Shown here in pieces: positions 44,331 through 56,300 of a stretch of DNA of 64,000 bases (position 1 is its first letter; each line of letters begins with the position of its first letter). Below the pieces are notes generated by a model. The model was given only the letters and a program-made list of their open reading frames with translations. It searched no databases and was not told the DNA's origin. This DNA comes from Plantago ovata (Eukaryota > Streptophyta > Magnoliopsida > Lamiales > Plantaginaceae). Both the position numbers and the translations under genes were made by a program. The DNA lies in NCBI GenBank assembly GCA_028274465.1, contig CM051458.1:77148085-77212084 (forward strand), in the 5' to 3' direction.

Positions 44331-45220
44331 GCCTAAATGAAAAAAAAACCAGAATACATCCAACTTAGTTCATTAATTTGCTACTCTTCCTGCATACTGT
44401 AATCTATAATCTCAAGCTAACTGCTCCGAAATCGAATTCTAGCCCTCAGGTTTTCAATAAAACAAACATACATAAAAATAACACTAGTCCTCAAAACTAA
44501 CCTCAACTAATCAACATGTTTGACAGTTACAACTTTCTAATTGTTGTCATACCATTCACACAAATGTTGTGTATTAAAGTTAATTAATGAATTGTAGTTT
44601 GTTAAATTTATGCACGAGTTAAACCAATATTATCAATAGCTAAAGTCGTTACCTCAAAATCATCTCTACAAAAATTATGATGTCGTAACTATAAAATATA
44701 CTGCACTGCACAAGTTCTCCATGGAGTTGTCCTACTTCTAAACTGAAATTGGGTACTACACACTACAATCATGAGCGAGAAAAAAAAATTCCCTAACAAC
44801 GTTGCATTCATCATTTACGTTTACACTTGTTGAAAATGCAGTAATCAAAATTTAACATACGAATTTCACATCAAATACGTATACCTTCGAATACAAGTAA
44901 ATGGTCCATCCAGAAGTGAAGACATGCTTATCCACAAACATAAACAGTAACCACAAATATAACTAATAACAAAATTTCAGTTATGTAAGCCACACTACTT
45001 GCACATCTATATGGCATATGGAGATAACAATGTGAATCGCTACTAGATTTGCCTAAAGATGATCTACAAAAGACTCATAATCAGGCAATTACTTCAATCA
45101 TTAAGTAAAATCGTAAAATCGTAAAAACCAACAAATTGGTTCAAGAATCCCAAATTGTAGAACGTAATACATATATACTGACGATGACGAGGGAAAAAAT
45201 AATATGAACGGTCGACGTAC

Positions 45221-45350
45221 CGGAACAGTGCGGCGGTTTCACGGCAGCAGCGGCGTTCAGGGGTGTGGATACGGCAAGAAGCTTGTGGAAATTTTTTAGG
45301 TTTTCTGTTTTATTTTGTGTGGGAATCTCTGAAACGTGTAGATTTAAATA
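45221..45350 (-). promoter_or_regulatory. Right-end promoter and 5'-UTR exon of the rightmost cargo gene
   Basis: On the minus strand a TATTTAAAT box (about 45342-45350) precedes an exon ending ACTGTTCCG|GTACGTCG at 45221. The leader intron then runs to the acceptor before the ATG at 44330. The same exon end exists in element A at about 6304, which shows conservation. Element B is thus transcribed inward from both ends. Confidence 0.5.
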
Positions 45351-45424
45351 CTGGGGTTGATGTTAGTAAGGGCAATTCCGGTTTATTATTGATAACAAGG
45401 GACAGGTATGTAATTTTCATGACT

Positions 45425-45634
45425 TGGACCATATTATCTTATCTCCGAAATTGGACCAAATGGGCTTTTTTTATCCCAGATATGTATACTATGCAGCCCA
45501 TTATCGATCAATTTATTGGTTTTTTAATTGACCAAACAGGTCCAATTATCCACTTGATTATCCGACCACAATCAATGTTCATCATTTTATCTTCAATTTC
45601 ATTATATCAATTATCTTGCAAACCAAACGCGGCG
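45425..45634. repeat. Right terminal inverted repeat and inward GATAA array of element B
   Basis: Eight TTATC motifs (GATAA read inward) occur in about 200 bp before the terminal CCAAACGCGGCG. Together with the left end and the end of copy A this makes 22 motifs in about 630 bp. Confidence 0.65.
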
Positions 45635-46153
45635 ATATTACATTGGACATGGACCAGGCCAAAATTATTTAAATGGGTTAAACCAAAGTGTTCCTTAATC
45701 CTTCTTTTGGCTAATCCGAACCGGACTCAATTAACACCTCTAATAAAGGGAAAAAATAATTAAAAGACGCTTGTGTTTTCGTTCTCCGTACCTTCACCAA
45801 GTGATCAGGTGAGAGGTGATGATGTTTAAAAGTCGGCAAAGATGCCCGCAATTTATTTATTTAATTAACAGAAAATTACATTCTAGTGTTAGTTTTCAAT
45901 CTTTATTACACAATAATGATAATGATGCCAAAATGTTTACTTACATTAATAATTAATAATACTATAAAATCATCTTTATTACTTCTAGGTGTCAAATTCC
46001 ATTCTTATTTACAAATAGATGCCTTTTCTATTACTAAAATACCCTTAATCAATTACCCATCACTAACTATCCTAAATTTTAGGTAAATATAACTCCCACG
46101 TAATTAATAATAACCCACACAATTAATTATGCTATTAAAATAAATATATAAAG
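45635..46153. other. Intergenic gap between element B and the short-LTR copia element
   Basis: AT-rich, no gene. It ends with the TAAAG target site (46149-46153) of the retrotransposon. Confidence 0.5.
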
Positions 46154-49100
46154 TGTTACAAAATAATTGTATTAGTGAATGTCATGAATAGACCATTAGT
46201 ATGATTATAATGTTGACCATGTAACTTCCCATAATCTTTATTATGGACCATTTATTGTGTGATAGGTTACATGTTGTATGAGCTTATAAATAGCTCCCCC
46301 TTGTATATTGTAGAATGGACTTGGGGATAATGAAAACTATTCTCCCCTTCTCTCTTCTCTCCTTCCTCTTTTGCATTTTATATTCAACACGTTATCAGCA
46401 CGACTCTACCACTACCGAGTCTACTCCGGTTAATCTTGATTTATGATACATTTGTTAAACTTTCACACATACGGGCCAATGATACCAATTTCCAATGATC
46501 CAATCCTACGAACTACACATGATGCTTCTTTCATTACATAATGGTGTTTCATTTTTGTTTGAAATTATTTTCCTTTATTTTTATATGTCCCATAATTAAC
46601 TTATTTGTATGAATACAAGTGCAAGGTTTGCTTCAATTTGGAGAATCGTTTGGCAATGGATCAACACTACAAAGATTTATTGGCCAAGTTATTCCGACTC
46701 CTAGTCGTTAGTTTCTTTCTAGTCATATAATATAAAGTTCAAAGGAAATATTTTGAGAACCCGTGGACGAGTTTCAACGGATCGATCTACATATCGCTGG
46801 AACTCTTAGAGTATTGTTCATCATCGATCAAGATAAGATTTTATTTATTTACCTCATCTTGAATTTTCTTTTCAATAGAGAACTAAATTTATATTTAAGA
46901 TCCATGAACAATTTTTTGAGTTATTGACTTATATATATTTCATACAAAAATAATTTACCATATTTCCCGAAGTGAATATGGTCTAAAACACTATACATTC
47001 GGCTTAAATGATATCATATATCAACCTCCATCCATCTCGATCTTATGGAGTTTGTCCATTTCTTGAAGTAAATGAGACATCAAAGAAAGTATAGCACTTG
47101 GAAGTTGCTATAGATTTGAAATAAGAAGTCAATGACAAATCAAACACATGGATATTTTGATCCACGGTACCACGAGAAGTGCCCGATAAATAATTATGTA
47201 TTTTTCCATAATGATGTTTCATTCACACAAAAGTCGATCATTGTCCAATATATAAATCCTTCTATGGATATTAGAGAATTGAACGCCAAATTATTATACA
47301 CATAGATATCTTTTATCCAAATATTAAACATACATGAAATATGAAACCACCAGAAGTGGTCAAGGCATGAGTAAGTATATTCATCATTTTGAGTAATATA
47401 TGTTGATTAGTTTGTTAACCTCTTAGAGTTCATGATTTTCTAATTCCTTGAAGTGAATGTGAATATTTTGATAGATATGTGCATCGAAACCATGTATGTA
47501 ACTCATTCCCTGAAGTGAATGTTGATATTCGGAACACTACACATATTGTAACAAAAATCATGATTATAAACATGAACATGATTTGATATATTTTGTAAGT
47601 GGTATTACAACTATTCATACATATATAGCATGTCATTGACAATTTACATGAAATAATGATGTTCTCCGGTTTGATTGTTGTTTTGCTAAAGTTTTCACCT
47701 GAAGTGAAAGTGGCATGTAATGTGAAATATTGTAATTTTCACCAAAAGTTAAAGAAAAAAGAGGTGCAATTGAATATTTATATCATGCACCATATTATGA
47801 ATTTAGGAGAATATCAATCAAAGGTTCTTAAACTCCTCAAAAGAAAATGGTTGAGCATATTGTTACAATGAAAATCAAATTATCAATAACCCACTATAAC
47901 ATGATTGCAATGTTTTTGTTAAAACATATGTCAATTTGACATATCATATGAGTGTCATTTGTAAAGACAAATAAAATATTCCCAACTTGATGTTGGTGGA
48001 AGTAATGCATAAAATATTGTGATGATGCTCAACTTGTATTTGAGATATGATGATGTTTATTTTATTTATGATGATGCTATGAGCATTCAAGGGGAGCATT
48101 ACAAGAATTTGTTTAAGAGTGAATGTTCATTGGCATCCTCCTTATTTCATTTGATCATGTTTTTGTGAATGTGACAATCAGTTTATTGTATACATCTGTA
48201 TATGTAGTTAGAACTAGCCATGCATTTTCAATTCATTTTCGCTCGCGTATTTCTTGCACAACCTGAAGTTGAAATGAAAATATTCGAGACAAATAAGTGA
48301 AAGCTCCAGAAGAGCTTGCCACTACTTCGAAAATTATTTCATAACTTAAGTTACAACTTGTGTTGTAAATGATGAATGTATAATGTAATATTTCGCTTTT
48401 AAGCTATAAGTTGAATTTCTTTTTTTTATAGTTTCAAACATGATTGAATCATCTAAAAGAAAGGGTGTAAATTATAGCTCTAGAAGAGCATGTGTTTTAT
48501 AGAAAATTGTGCGAAGAAGAGCGTAAATGAGACTTACTCCCCGAAGGAGTTGGAAATTATTATTCTTGTCATTATAAATAAGACAACACTTTATGCCTTT
48601 AAGCATATCATTCGGGATAAATTTAAAATATGTTCCAAGTACAAGTAATTTCTGAACATTAGTCATTGTTACCAACCTGAAGTGTGGTATGTGAAAAATG
48701 ATCATAATGACATGTCAGAAATTAGTATTGATGTGACAAGTTAGGCCATCCGGGTATGAGATACACGTTATTTGAGAAACATGGAGATTTCCTTGTTGAT
48801 AAAGAATATGATTTATGTGCTGAACATTTTCTCATGTTGTAATAATATTATCTGAATGGCAAGACACAATATCGAGATTAAGCATGCTAATGGAGATCAA
48901 AATGAGCAATGTTGCACTCATGCATTTATGAGAATGAATATATGTGGCTAGACGTCCACTAAATAATTTGAGAATTGAGTATATTACTCAAATAATTTGA
49001 TCTCTTATTTGGGGTAAATTTATGTTTCAGCACATCGAAAACCCAACTGCTAGAGTTATACACTCTCATATGCATCTCCTGAAGAGAACTCATACATGAA

Positions 49101-50087
49101 GCCTATTAGATACGAGTATGAGTATATTATTATCTAAGCTGGCATGATCAATATCCTTATGAGCCCCAATAATACTAATCCTTGAATTAGTTTTTCCCAG
49201 CTTAGGGGAGGGAGAACATGACAAGCTGATCAAAACAAATTTATCGTATGCATTGATCCCCACATATTTGAAAGTTCATACTTGAACTAAATTATAAAAT
49301 GCATTCTTCAGCTGCATGTATTTACATTTCAAGATTTCAATCATGAAATTCTATGATTTGACTGTGGATACCGGGCTACAGATTGATTATAGATATAACA
49401 TGAGTTGAGAATCGATATCTTGCCTATTGTAATTAATGCACCTGAAGTGCAATATATATGTTGTGAATGGTTCCAGTATTACAAATAGAATGGCAAGATA
49501 ATGCAGTTGGTACTCTAGAAGAGTAAAGAAGACACATCTTAATGATGCCACAATAGAATTGATATTTTATTTATAAATAGATAGATGGCTTATATGAATG
49601 GAAAAGGTACCTCCATATAATATATTCAGATATCTATGATCAGTAATGAATCAAACAAGAATGATTTGATTATTATTGAAAAGCTATACCGGTATACATG
49701 GAACCGAGATAAGCATATGCAGATTTTCAATGGATGTATACTGTTGTACATGTAAAGGGGATCTTACATGTAAATCCATTTGATGTCGACACAATGATGA
49801 TATATAGAAAATGAGCTCATGGACTTGATGTCCATTTTATTGATGAATTCGAAATTCCCTACAGCACCGTTGCATTATCGAGTCAAATTTCATGTGCATC
49901 TAGATACTAAGTCATGCATCATTCATATTATTGTTACATCATCTATGATAGTTTTTAAGTTTCATAATGCATGCATACATATTATTTATCATATGATCTT
50001 ACTCTAAAGTGACCACCTTTGATTATTTGTGGTGCACATGAATTGTCATTTAAATTGACACATTGAAATTTTTATATATATGATCTA

Positions 50088-50352
50088 TGATGATCATTAT
50101 CAATTGAGAACTCGTCCTAGAAGAGACTAGAGTTATCATGTTATAAAACATGAATATATGATGATCAATATCAACTGAGAACTTGTCCTAGAAGAGACTA
50201 GAGTTATCATGTTATAAAACATGAATATTCATTGAATTGACAATGAAATTTATATGTTCAAGAACAATTATGAGAGATAATGATTTTACTCTCTACTGAA
50301 AATTAGTCCCGGAAGGACAAGTGGATAGAGATATCATGTTGGCAAACATGAA
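50088..50352. repeat. Tandem repeat of about 72 bp inside the old copia element
   Basis: Two close copies (about 50088-50158 and 50160-50228) contain GTCCTAGAAGAGACTAGAGT and TTATCATGTTATAAAACATG. A third, diverged copy ends near 50352. It comes from the decayed coding interior. Confidence 0.65.
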
Positions 50353-50654
50353 TCAATCGATGAGAAAAGTTCTTGAAGAACTCAATTTTGATACTATTGA
50401 ATCTCTATACTTATCTATCCATACATGACATCACAAAGTTGATAAGTATATTGAGTGTATTCACTATCAAGTGAAACAAGAGAATTATGAATAATATTCT
50501 CGAGATATCTACAAATATTATTGCCTAAGGAAATGTAAACTCAACCTAAAGTTTGAGTATGACAAATTATGAATAACCATACATGAAGTTAGAAGGTATA
50601 TGAATGGAGATGATGATCAAGCAACAATGAGAATATTGCGCATCATACAAGTTG

Positions 50655-51240
50655 CTACACTCTTTTTCCCTTCGACTAGGTTTTTATCCCAATGGGTTTT
50701 TCCTAGCAAGGTTTTTAACGAGGTAGCATTATTAGCGCATATATGTGTATAACTATCTCCAAATCTCCATGGTGATAATATATTTGCAAAAGGGAAGTAT
50801 TATATACCCTAGTTTGCTATTTTACAAATATGACGGAGATATATGAATATTGAACTCATTTCAATATTACGAGATTGTTATGTTGAATTGTCCAAGTGAC
50901 ATATTTTGTTGGATCAACATAAAAATACACATTGAAGAAATCAATGCTTCTAGTGTTCAAGAAGTTTTCACATGGAGTCAAAGCACATACCATTGAAGTT
51001 TTCAGCTATGGGCTACAAGATGAAGGTTCCATCCAAGTACACCATATTCACTCTATTGAAGATTTTGCATACTTGTTCAACATCATCAGTTCGGCGATTC
51101 ATCGAGAAGATTGCACTATGAAGATTCAAAGATTTGAAGTGATGTTACAATCAGGGGAGACGGATACGCACTCTTTTTCCCTTGACTAAGTTTTTATCGC
51201 ACTGGGTTTTTCTTAGCAAGGTTTTTAACGAGGAGTATTT
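50655..51240. repeat. Duplicated 3' signature of the old copia element
   Basis: The block CACTCTTTTTCCCTT...TAGCAAGGTTTTTAACGAGG occurs at about 50655-50733 and again at about 51168-51233, about 510 bp apart. Such a block normally appears once near the purine tract, so the 3' untranslated region was duplicated. Confidence 0.65.
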
Positions 51241-51526
51241 TTTGAAACGTATCGGCACTTATCCATTCATGTCATTCAAGGGGAGTGTTACAAAATAATT
51301 GTATTAGTGAATGTCATGAATAGGCCATTAGTATGATTATAATGTTGACCATGTAACTTCCCATAATCTTTATTATGAATCATTCATTGTGTGATAGGTT
51401 ACATGTTGTATGAGCTTATAAATAGCTCCCCCTTGTATATTATAGAATGAACTTGATGATAATGAAAACTATTCTCCCCTTCTCTCTTCTCTCCTTCCTC
51501 TTTTGCACTTTATATTCAACATAAAG

Positions 51527-53159
51527 TAAATAATGGACCAAACATAGATTAATTTGCATAAAGTTATGAGGTCACGTCAGACTTGCTCCTTTTCATTTTT
51601 ATCTCTTCACCATTTAATTTGATCATGTATCTATCTCTTATGTAAAAACATGAGTTTTGGCCCATGAAATGATGTACCTTGTTCCTTACTAGAATACTAG
51701 GTACCATTATAAGTTATACTACTCCATGTACATTCTAAGTTATCATGCACCATTATACCATTTTATAACTTAATACACAAATCCTATACCAAGCCACAAA
51801 ATACGTGTAGCCTATTGATTATTCATGTACCATATTGATATTTAGGCATCACTCATCAACGATCACATAAAATTTTACCATGCACCTGATCATCATCAAA
51901 GTCATGTACCTCATGACCACATGCCCACATGTGTCAAGATAGACTGAATGCACGCGGTTTGCATGTACTACTCAACAATCATGTATCTTAATTGTTATGT
52001 ACCATATGAAAAATATTTACCAGACATGTTTAACAACCATTTAACATTGTATTTAACATTGTAGTGGAATCATGTACCATGCATGATTGGTGATGCGATC
52101 TACTATACACCGACCGATAAGGTAATGTTCAAAACTCATATTACAAATAATATGAATGCGTAAGCGTACAATTTTCGAAACTCATGCATTATGGTAACTA
52201 ACCATGTAGAATTGATAATTAGCCCTCGAAACATTAGAGTGTATATAGAACAAGATTATACCATTGCACTATTATCTTTCATGTATATACAAGTAAATTA
52301 TGAACAATTTTCCATCCCTAAGCAACTCAATATGCATTGTATAATAACAATATATAAATAGATACTCATATGGCTGATCCGATCTCGACTTCTCTCATCG
52401 GCTAGAATTTGATGAAGGAAGTTTGATAGAGTATCATGTGCGGATGTGTCTGAGACGGGTTCACAGTTATAGACGTGTTGAGCAAAGCATGCACCACCAC
52501 CATGCCCAACATGTATTATGGATTATGGTATAAAATCAATTTGAAATCAGAATAAAAACACAAGAAGCATAAGTATGATCCAAGAACCACCAGTCTGGAG
52601 AATTGCACAAGAAATCAAAATGGTACCTAATTTGAACATGAATGAAGATACCGGTATCAGAGACACTGAACAATAAGAAACAAAGACATTTAGAATTAAC
52701 TAGGAAGACTCCTCTCCGTGTCAAAATCGCGAATACTCCCATGACCATTCTATTAGTACCTAATTTATGGGTGTAGTTTGATTTATTAATGTTGATGTAG
52801 TTTGGTTTGATCGATGCAATTCATATGTTCAAAGTTTCAGTTACATTATGACTAGATTTTAGCTAAAATTTAAGGATATATATATACTACATATATAGAA
52901 ATGGGGAGAGGGAGTCTATTTTGGGTATTCAATTTTAAAAGTCACTTTTTTAAAAAGAAGATATTAAGGATCACTAAAACTAAAATGTAGTTAAGAGGTA
53001 AAAATGTCACCTATAATGTAATTGACCCTTTAATTAACCCTTTGATCAACAATAATCTTTGATGCAGGTGAAACCAAACCTCCAAGTGCGAAATCAACTG
53101 AATGTATCCACAACTTTAACAATTCCCAATTCCCAATTCCCGCGGAATTTTAACAGCCA
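51527..53159. other. Intergenic region upstream of the SHPRH-type gene
   Basis: AT-rich and rich in CATGTACC-like words, with no credible gene. The last few hundred bases should hold the promoter of the plus-strand gene, but I cannot fix its TATA element. Confidence 0.45.
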
Positions 53160-53196
53160 AATACATCAGCCTTAGTTCTTCTCACTCCCAGCGGAG
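53160..53196 (+). promoter_or_regulatory. Probable 5'-UTR exon of the SHPRH-type gene
   Basis: Sequence ending CCCAGCGGAG|GTAAGTTCC at 53196/53197 has a consensus donor. A leader intron of about 100 bp would end shortly before the start codon at 53311. The acceptor is not certain. Confidence 0.4.
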
Positions 53197-53310
53197 GTAA
53201 GTTCCTTATGCTATTCAGTTTCGCTTCTTACGCTTCTACTTATTGTTTTCTATACTAGAAGAATTGTTGAGTGAATTTATGCGAGTGAATTTGCCTCTTA
53301 TTGTATGGTG

Positions 53311-56300
53311 ATGGGTCGTAAGAAGCAAGCGCCGAAAAGGTCGGTTGCGATAGTGGATAGGCAATCTTCTGAAGCACCAGAATTCGATAATAGGGTTAAT
53401 GTTGACGCTGCTGAATCCAGCAAAGATGGATCCTTTCGTGTTTCCGAGCCCTTTTTCGTCGTAGTTGATAGGTCTAGTTGGGTTTCCGAGGAGCATTACG
53501 ATTTATCCGAGATTGTGTTACTGAATTTGAATGTTAGTGAGGAGTTTTATGGCTATACTTTGTCTGAGGAGTTGTATAGAGACTCCAGCAGATGGTTATT
53601 GAGGTTTAGGTTGAGTGGTGTGGATGATCATCTTGATCGAATTAGACTAGGGCATTGGCCGGTTTTGGCCGAGAGTAATGTGAGTCTGGAGTTTGTGATG
53701 GAGGGTACGGAGATGGAAACCGAGGTTGTGATGGTGTCGGCAAGTGTTGATGGGCCGGATGAAGGAGTTACGGGGCTCGTACATTTGGCTAGTTTGAAGT
53801 ACCTGACTGTTAGGCCGGTTCTTGGGGTCACGATTTTGGAGGGAATGCGGTCTTTGTGTTTGAGGGTTCAGATTTTGGGAAGCTTGTTTGGGGAGTGTGA
53901 GTCTCTTCTTGATGATTCGAGGAAGCTTTGGAAGAAGAGTATGATGAGTCTTATGGCATGGCTGAGGCCGGAAGTTATGACTTCTGAAACTAGATACAGA
54001 TATAGTGACGTGAGAAACATGGATGACGACGAGTCTCTTGTCATGGATGATGATTCCCTTGCTTCAAGAAAACAGACAATGTTTGATATTTCAAGCTTTT
54101 ATGAAGCCATTAAGCCATCAAAGTGAGTGTTATGCTAGTTAAGTCTTCCTTATTATTATTATTTTTTTGGATTTTCTTTTATTTGATGACTCACTTTGGG
54201 CTTCCACATAAGGGAGGAGCCAATGCTGGAAGATAACTTTCCTGACTTGCTTCCTGAACTACGGCCTTACCAGCGTCGTGCAGCTTACTGGATGATACAG
54301 CGAGAAAAAATCGATTTTGAACGCTTGGTTGCAGATGGGAGTAGTCCAATAGTTCCTCCTCTATGCGTGCCTCTAAATTTGATTGATACCTCAGCACAAA
54401 TTTACTACAACCCATTCAGGTTTTTATTTCTTTCTTCCTTGTCACAAGCAGAATTTTCTGTTATTATACAGTATGATTTAATAATAACAATTTTTTTTAA
54501 TAGCTATTTTAGTTTATTTTTGTTGTATGTTCAGCTGCCACTTGTTATCCTTTTGATTTGGACTATTTCCTATAATATAGATAGATAGTAAAGATGAATG
54601 CCATTGTTGATATAGGTCTGTCTGCAAGGTCCATTTATTTTTAATATAAAATAGTAACAGAGCTAATGCTCTGGGAATTATATTTAATAATAGTTATAAT
54701 ATAATGAAAGTAATGGGGTTATAAGAACATATGAGCAGAAGATTCTTCAAAGGTAACAACACATTACAACACCTAACATATTGCGTACTGTAGACAAAGC
54801 TATCTCACGTAGACATATTAGCATGAATCCTAGCTTCTGACTATATTAAATCTTAAAAGAAAAAGAAGAAAGAAAGGAAAATTCAAAGAGCATGCTCCCA
54901 ATGAGTTTATATATTCTTTCAGGATAAAGGAGACACCATATTAAAGGGATGTGGATTGGTCAGTATTATTAGTTCAAGGGTGGAACCATAATTCTTGGAT
55001 GCTACAAATTCCTTTCTTTTCATGTTTTTCTATTTGTGAGAGTGGATGGAACTGGTGATCTTGTTTCTTAGATGAGCTGTTCATCTTATTCTTGACTAGG
55101 TTTATGTGAAAACAATACAGGACGGTCACTAATAAAAAGTAGGGGAAATGGGTACAATGAAGCAACAAGTTTCTTTTGTTCAGCATACAGGGATTTTCTG
55201 CAGACATTAGTCAAAAAGTGAGAGCATAAAAAATCTTAATCTCAATTCTCACAGATAGAAAGAACTTGCATGTTTTCCCATGATAACTGAATTGTCTGGT
55301 TTAAGCAAGAGCACCAAACTTATATGTAGCATAATGACGAAAAGAATAAAAATGAGGAGGCAGAACATTGCATAAGGGGATTGATTTCTGCTTTGGAATA
55401 CTGTATTAAGTTTTTTAGTATTCTTGCTTTGTGTGAATGAGAAATCCAGATCTCTGAAATCATGCTGAATTGGTTTTCCTTACTTTTCAGTGGAAATGTT
55501 TCTTTGCATCCAAGCTGTTGCTTCTCACATGTTTACGGTGGAATTCTTGCTGGTAAGCCAACTTTTTTCAAGCATGTACTAATTTTCTCAGCCATTGAGC
55601 GGTCCTCCTCTCCTCCACTAGCTTCAATTTTGTCTTGTAATGAATTTTGATTAAATCTTAAAGTTCAAAGTAAGGAATTCTACAGCTTCATTGAGGGAGG
55701 GGGGGAGGGAGGGAGGCCTTTTTGCTGTTATATATGCTTGTCGGAAGGAGGATTAACTGATGTCTTTATGCTGTGTTTCTTTGTTTTGTTGATCATAGAT
55801 GAGATGGGTCTGGGAAAAACTGTTGAGCTTCTCTCTTGTATTTTTGCTCATCGGATGCCATCATCTGAAATTGGTGCTTCTTATAAAGAGATGCAATCTG
55901 AAAGGCTTGAGAATAATAAGTTAAAGAGACTAAAAATGGAGAGGGTAGAGTGCGTATGTGGTGCTGTCTCTGAAAGCTACACGTATGAAGGTTTGTGGGT
56001 GCAGTGTGACCTTTGTGATGCTTGGCAACATGGAGATTGTGTACGGTATTCTGCAAAAGTAAAAGTTTCAGAATCTGGGGAACTAGATGAAGAAGATAAA
56101 TGCAAGGAACACCAAAATGAAAACTCAACAAAGAACAGAAAAAGAAAGAGTGATTGTGAAGTAGTTGAGATGGACAGAGAACATATATGTCAGACATGTT
56201 TGGCATTGATCCAGGCCACTGAAGCTCCCATTGCTACAGGTGCTACTCTTATTGTCTGTCCAACGCCTATATTGCTCCAGTGGCATGCTGAAATTCTTCG

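Larger units (their letters stand above)
12461..45634 (+). mobile_element. Giant PIF/Harbinger-type transposon (element B) with gene cargo
   Basis: The 24-bp ends at 12461-12484 and 45611-45634 are inverted copies differing at two positions. Both contain CGTTTGGTTTGCAAGATAA. The direct flanks are ATA (12458-12460 and 45635-45637), a 3-bp duplication as expected for this superfamily, although TTA/TAA is more usual. Inside, reading left to right, are a DDE transposase (15069-16815) and a Myb/SANT-like ORF1 (17209-18964). Cargo of SANT-like and B3 genes follows on both strands to 44330. About 11.4 kb is secondary insertion (22939-34379). Without that and the repeat at 12890-14337 the element would still be about 20 kb, far larger than the usual 3-6 kb of autonomous plant Harbingers. 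Confidence 0.75.
46154..51521 (+). mobile_element. Short-LTR Ty1-copia-type retrotransposon, old and fully degenerate
   Basis: The 236-bp LTRs at 46154-46389 and 51286-51521 start TGTTACAAAATAATTG and end TATTCAACA. They are flanked by the duplication TAAAG (46149-46153 and 51522-51526). A primer-binding-like CGTTATCAGCACGA follows the left LTR and a purine tract (AAGGGGAG) precedes the right one. I count about nine differences between the LTRs (about 4%), so this is much older than the element at 23238. No coding frame survives in the 4.9-kb interior. The copia assignment rests on the LTR/PBS style and on the TAGGTTTTTATCCCAATGGG signature near the 3' end. Confidence 0.85.
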
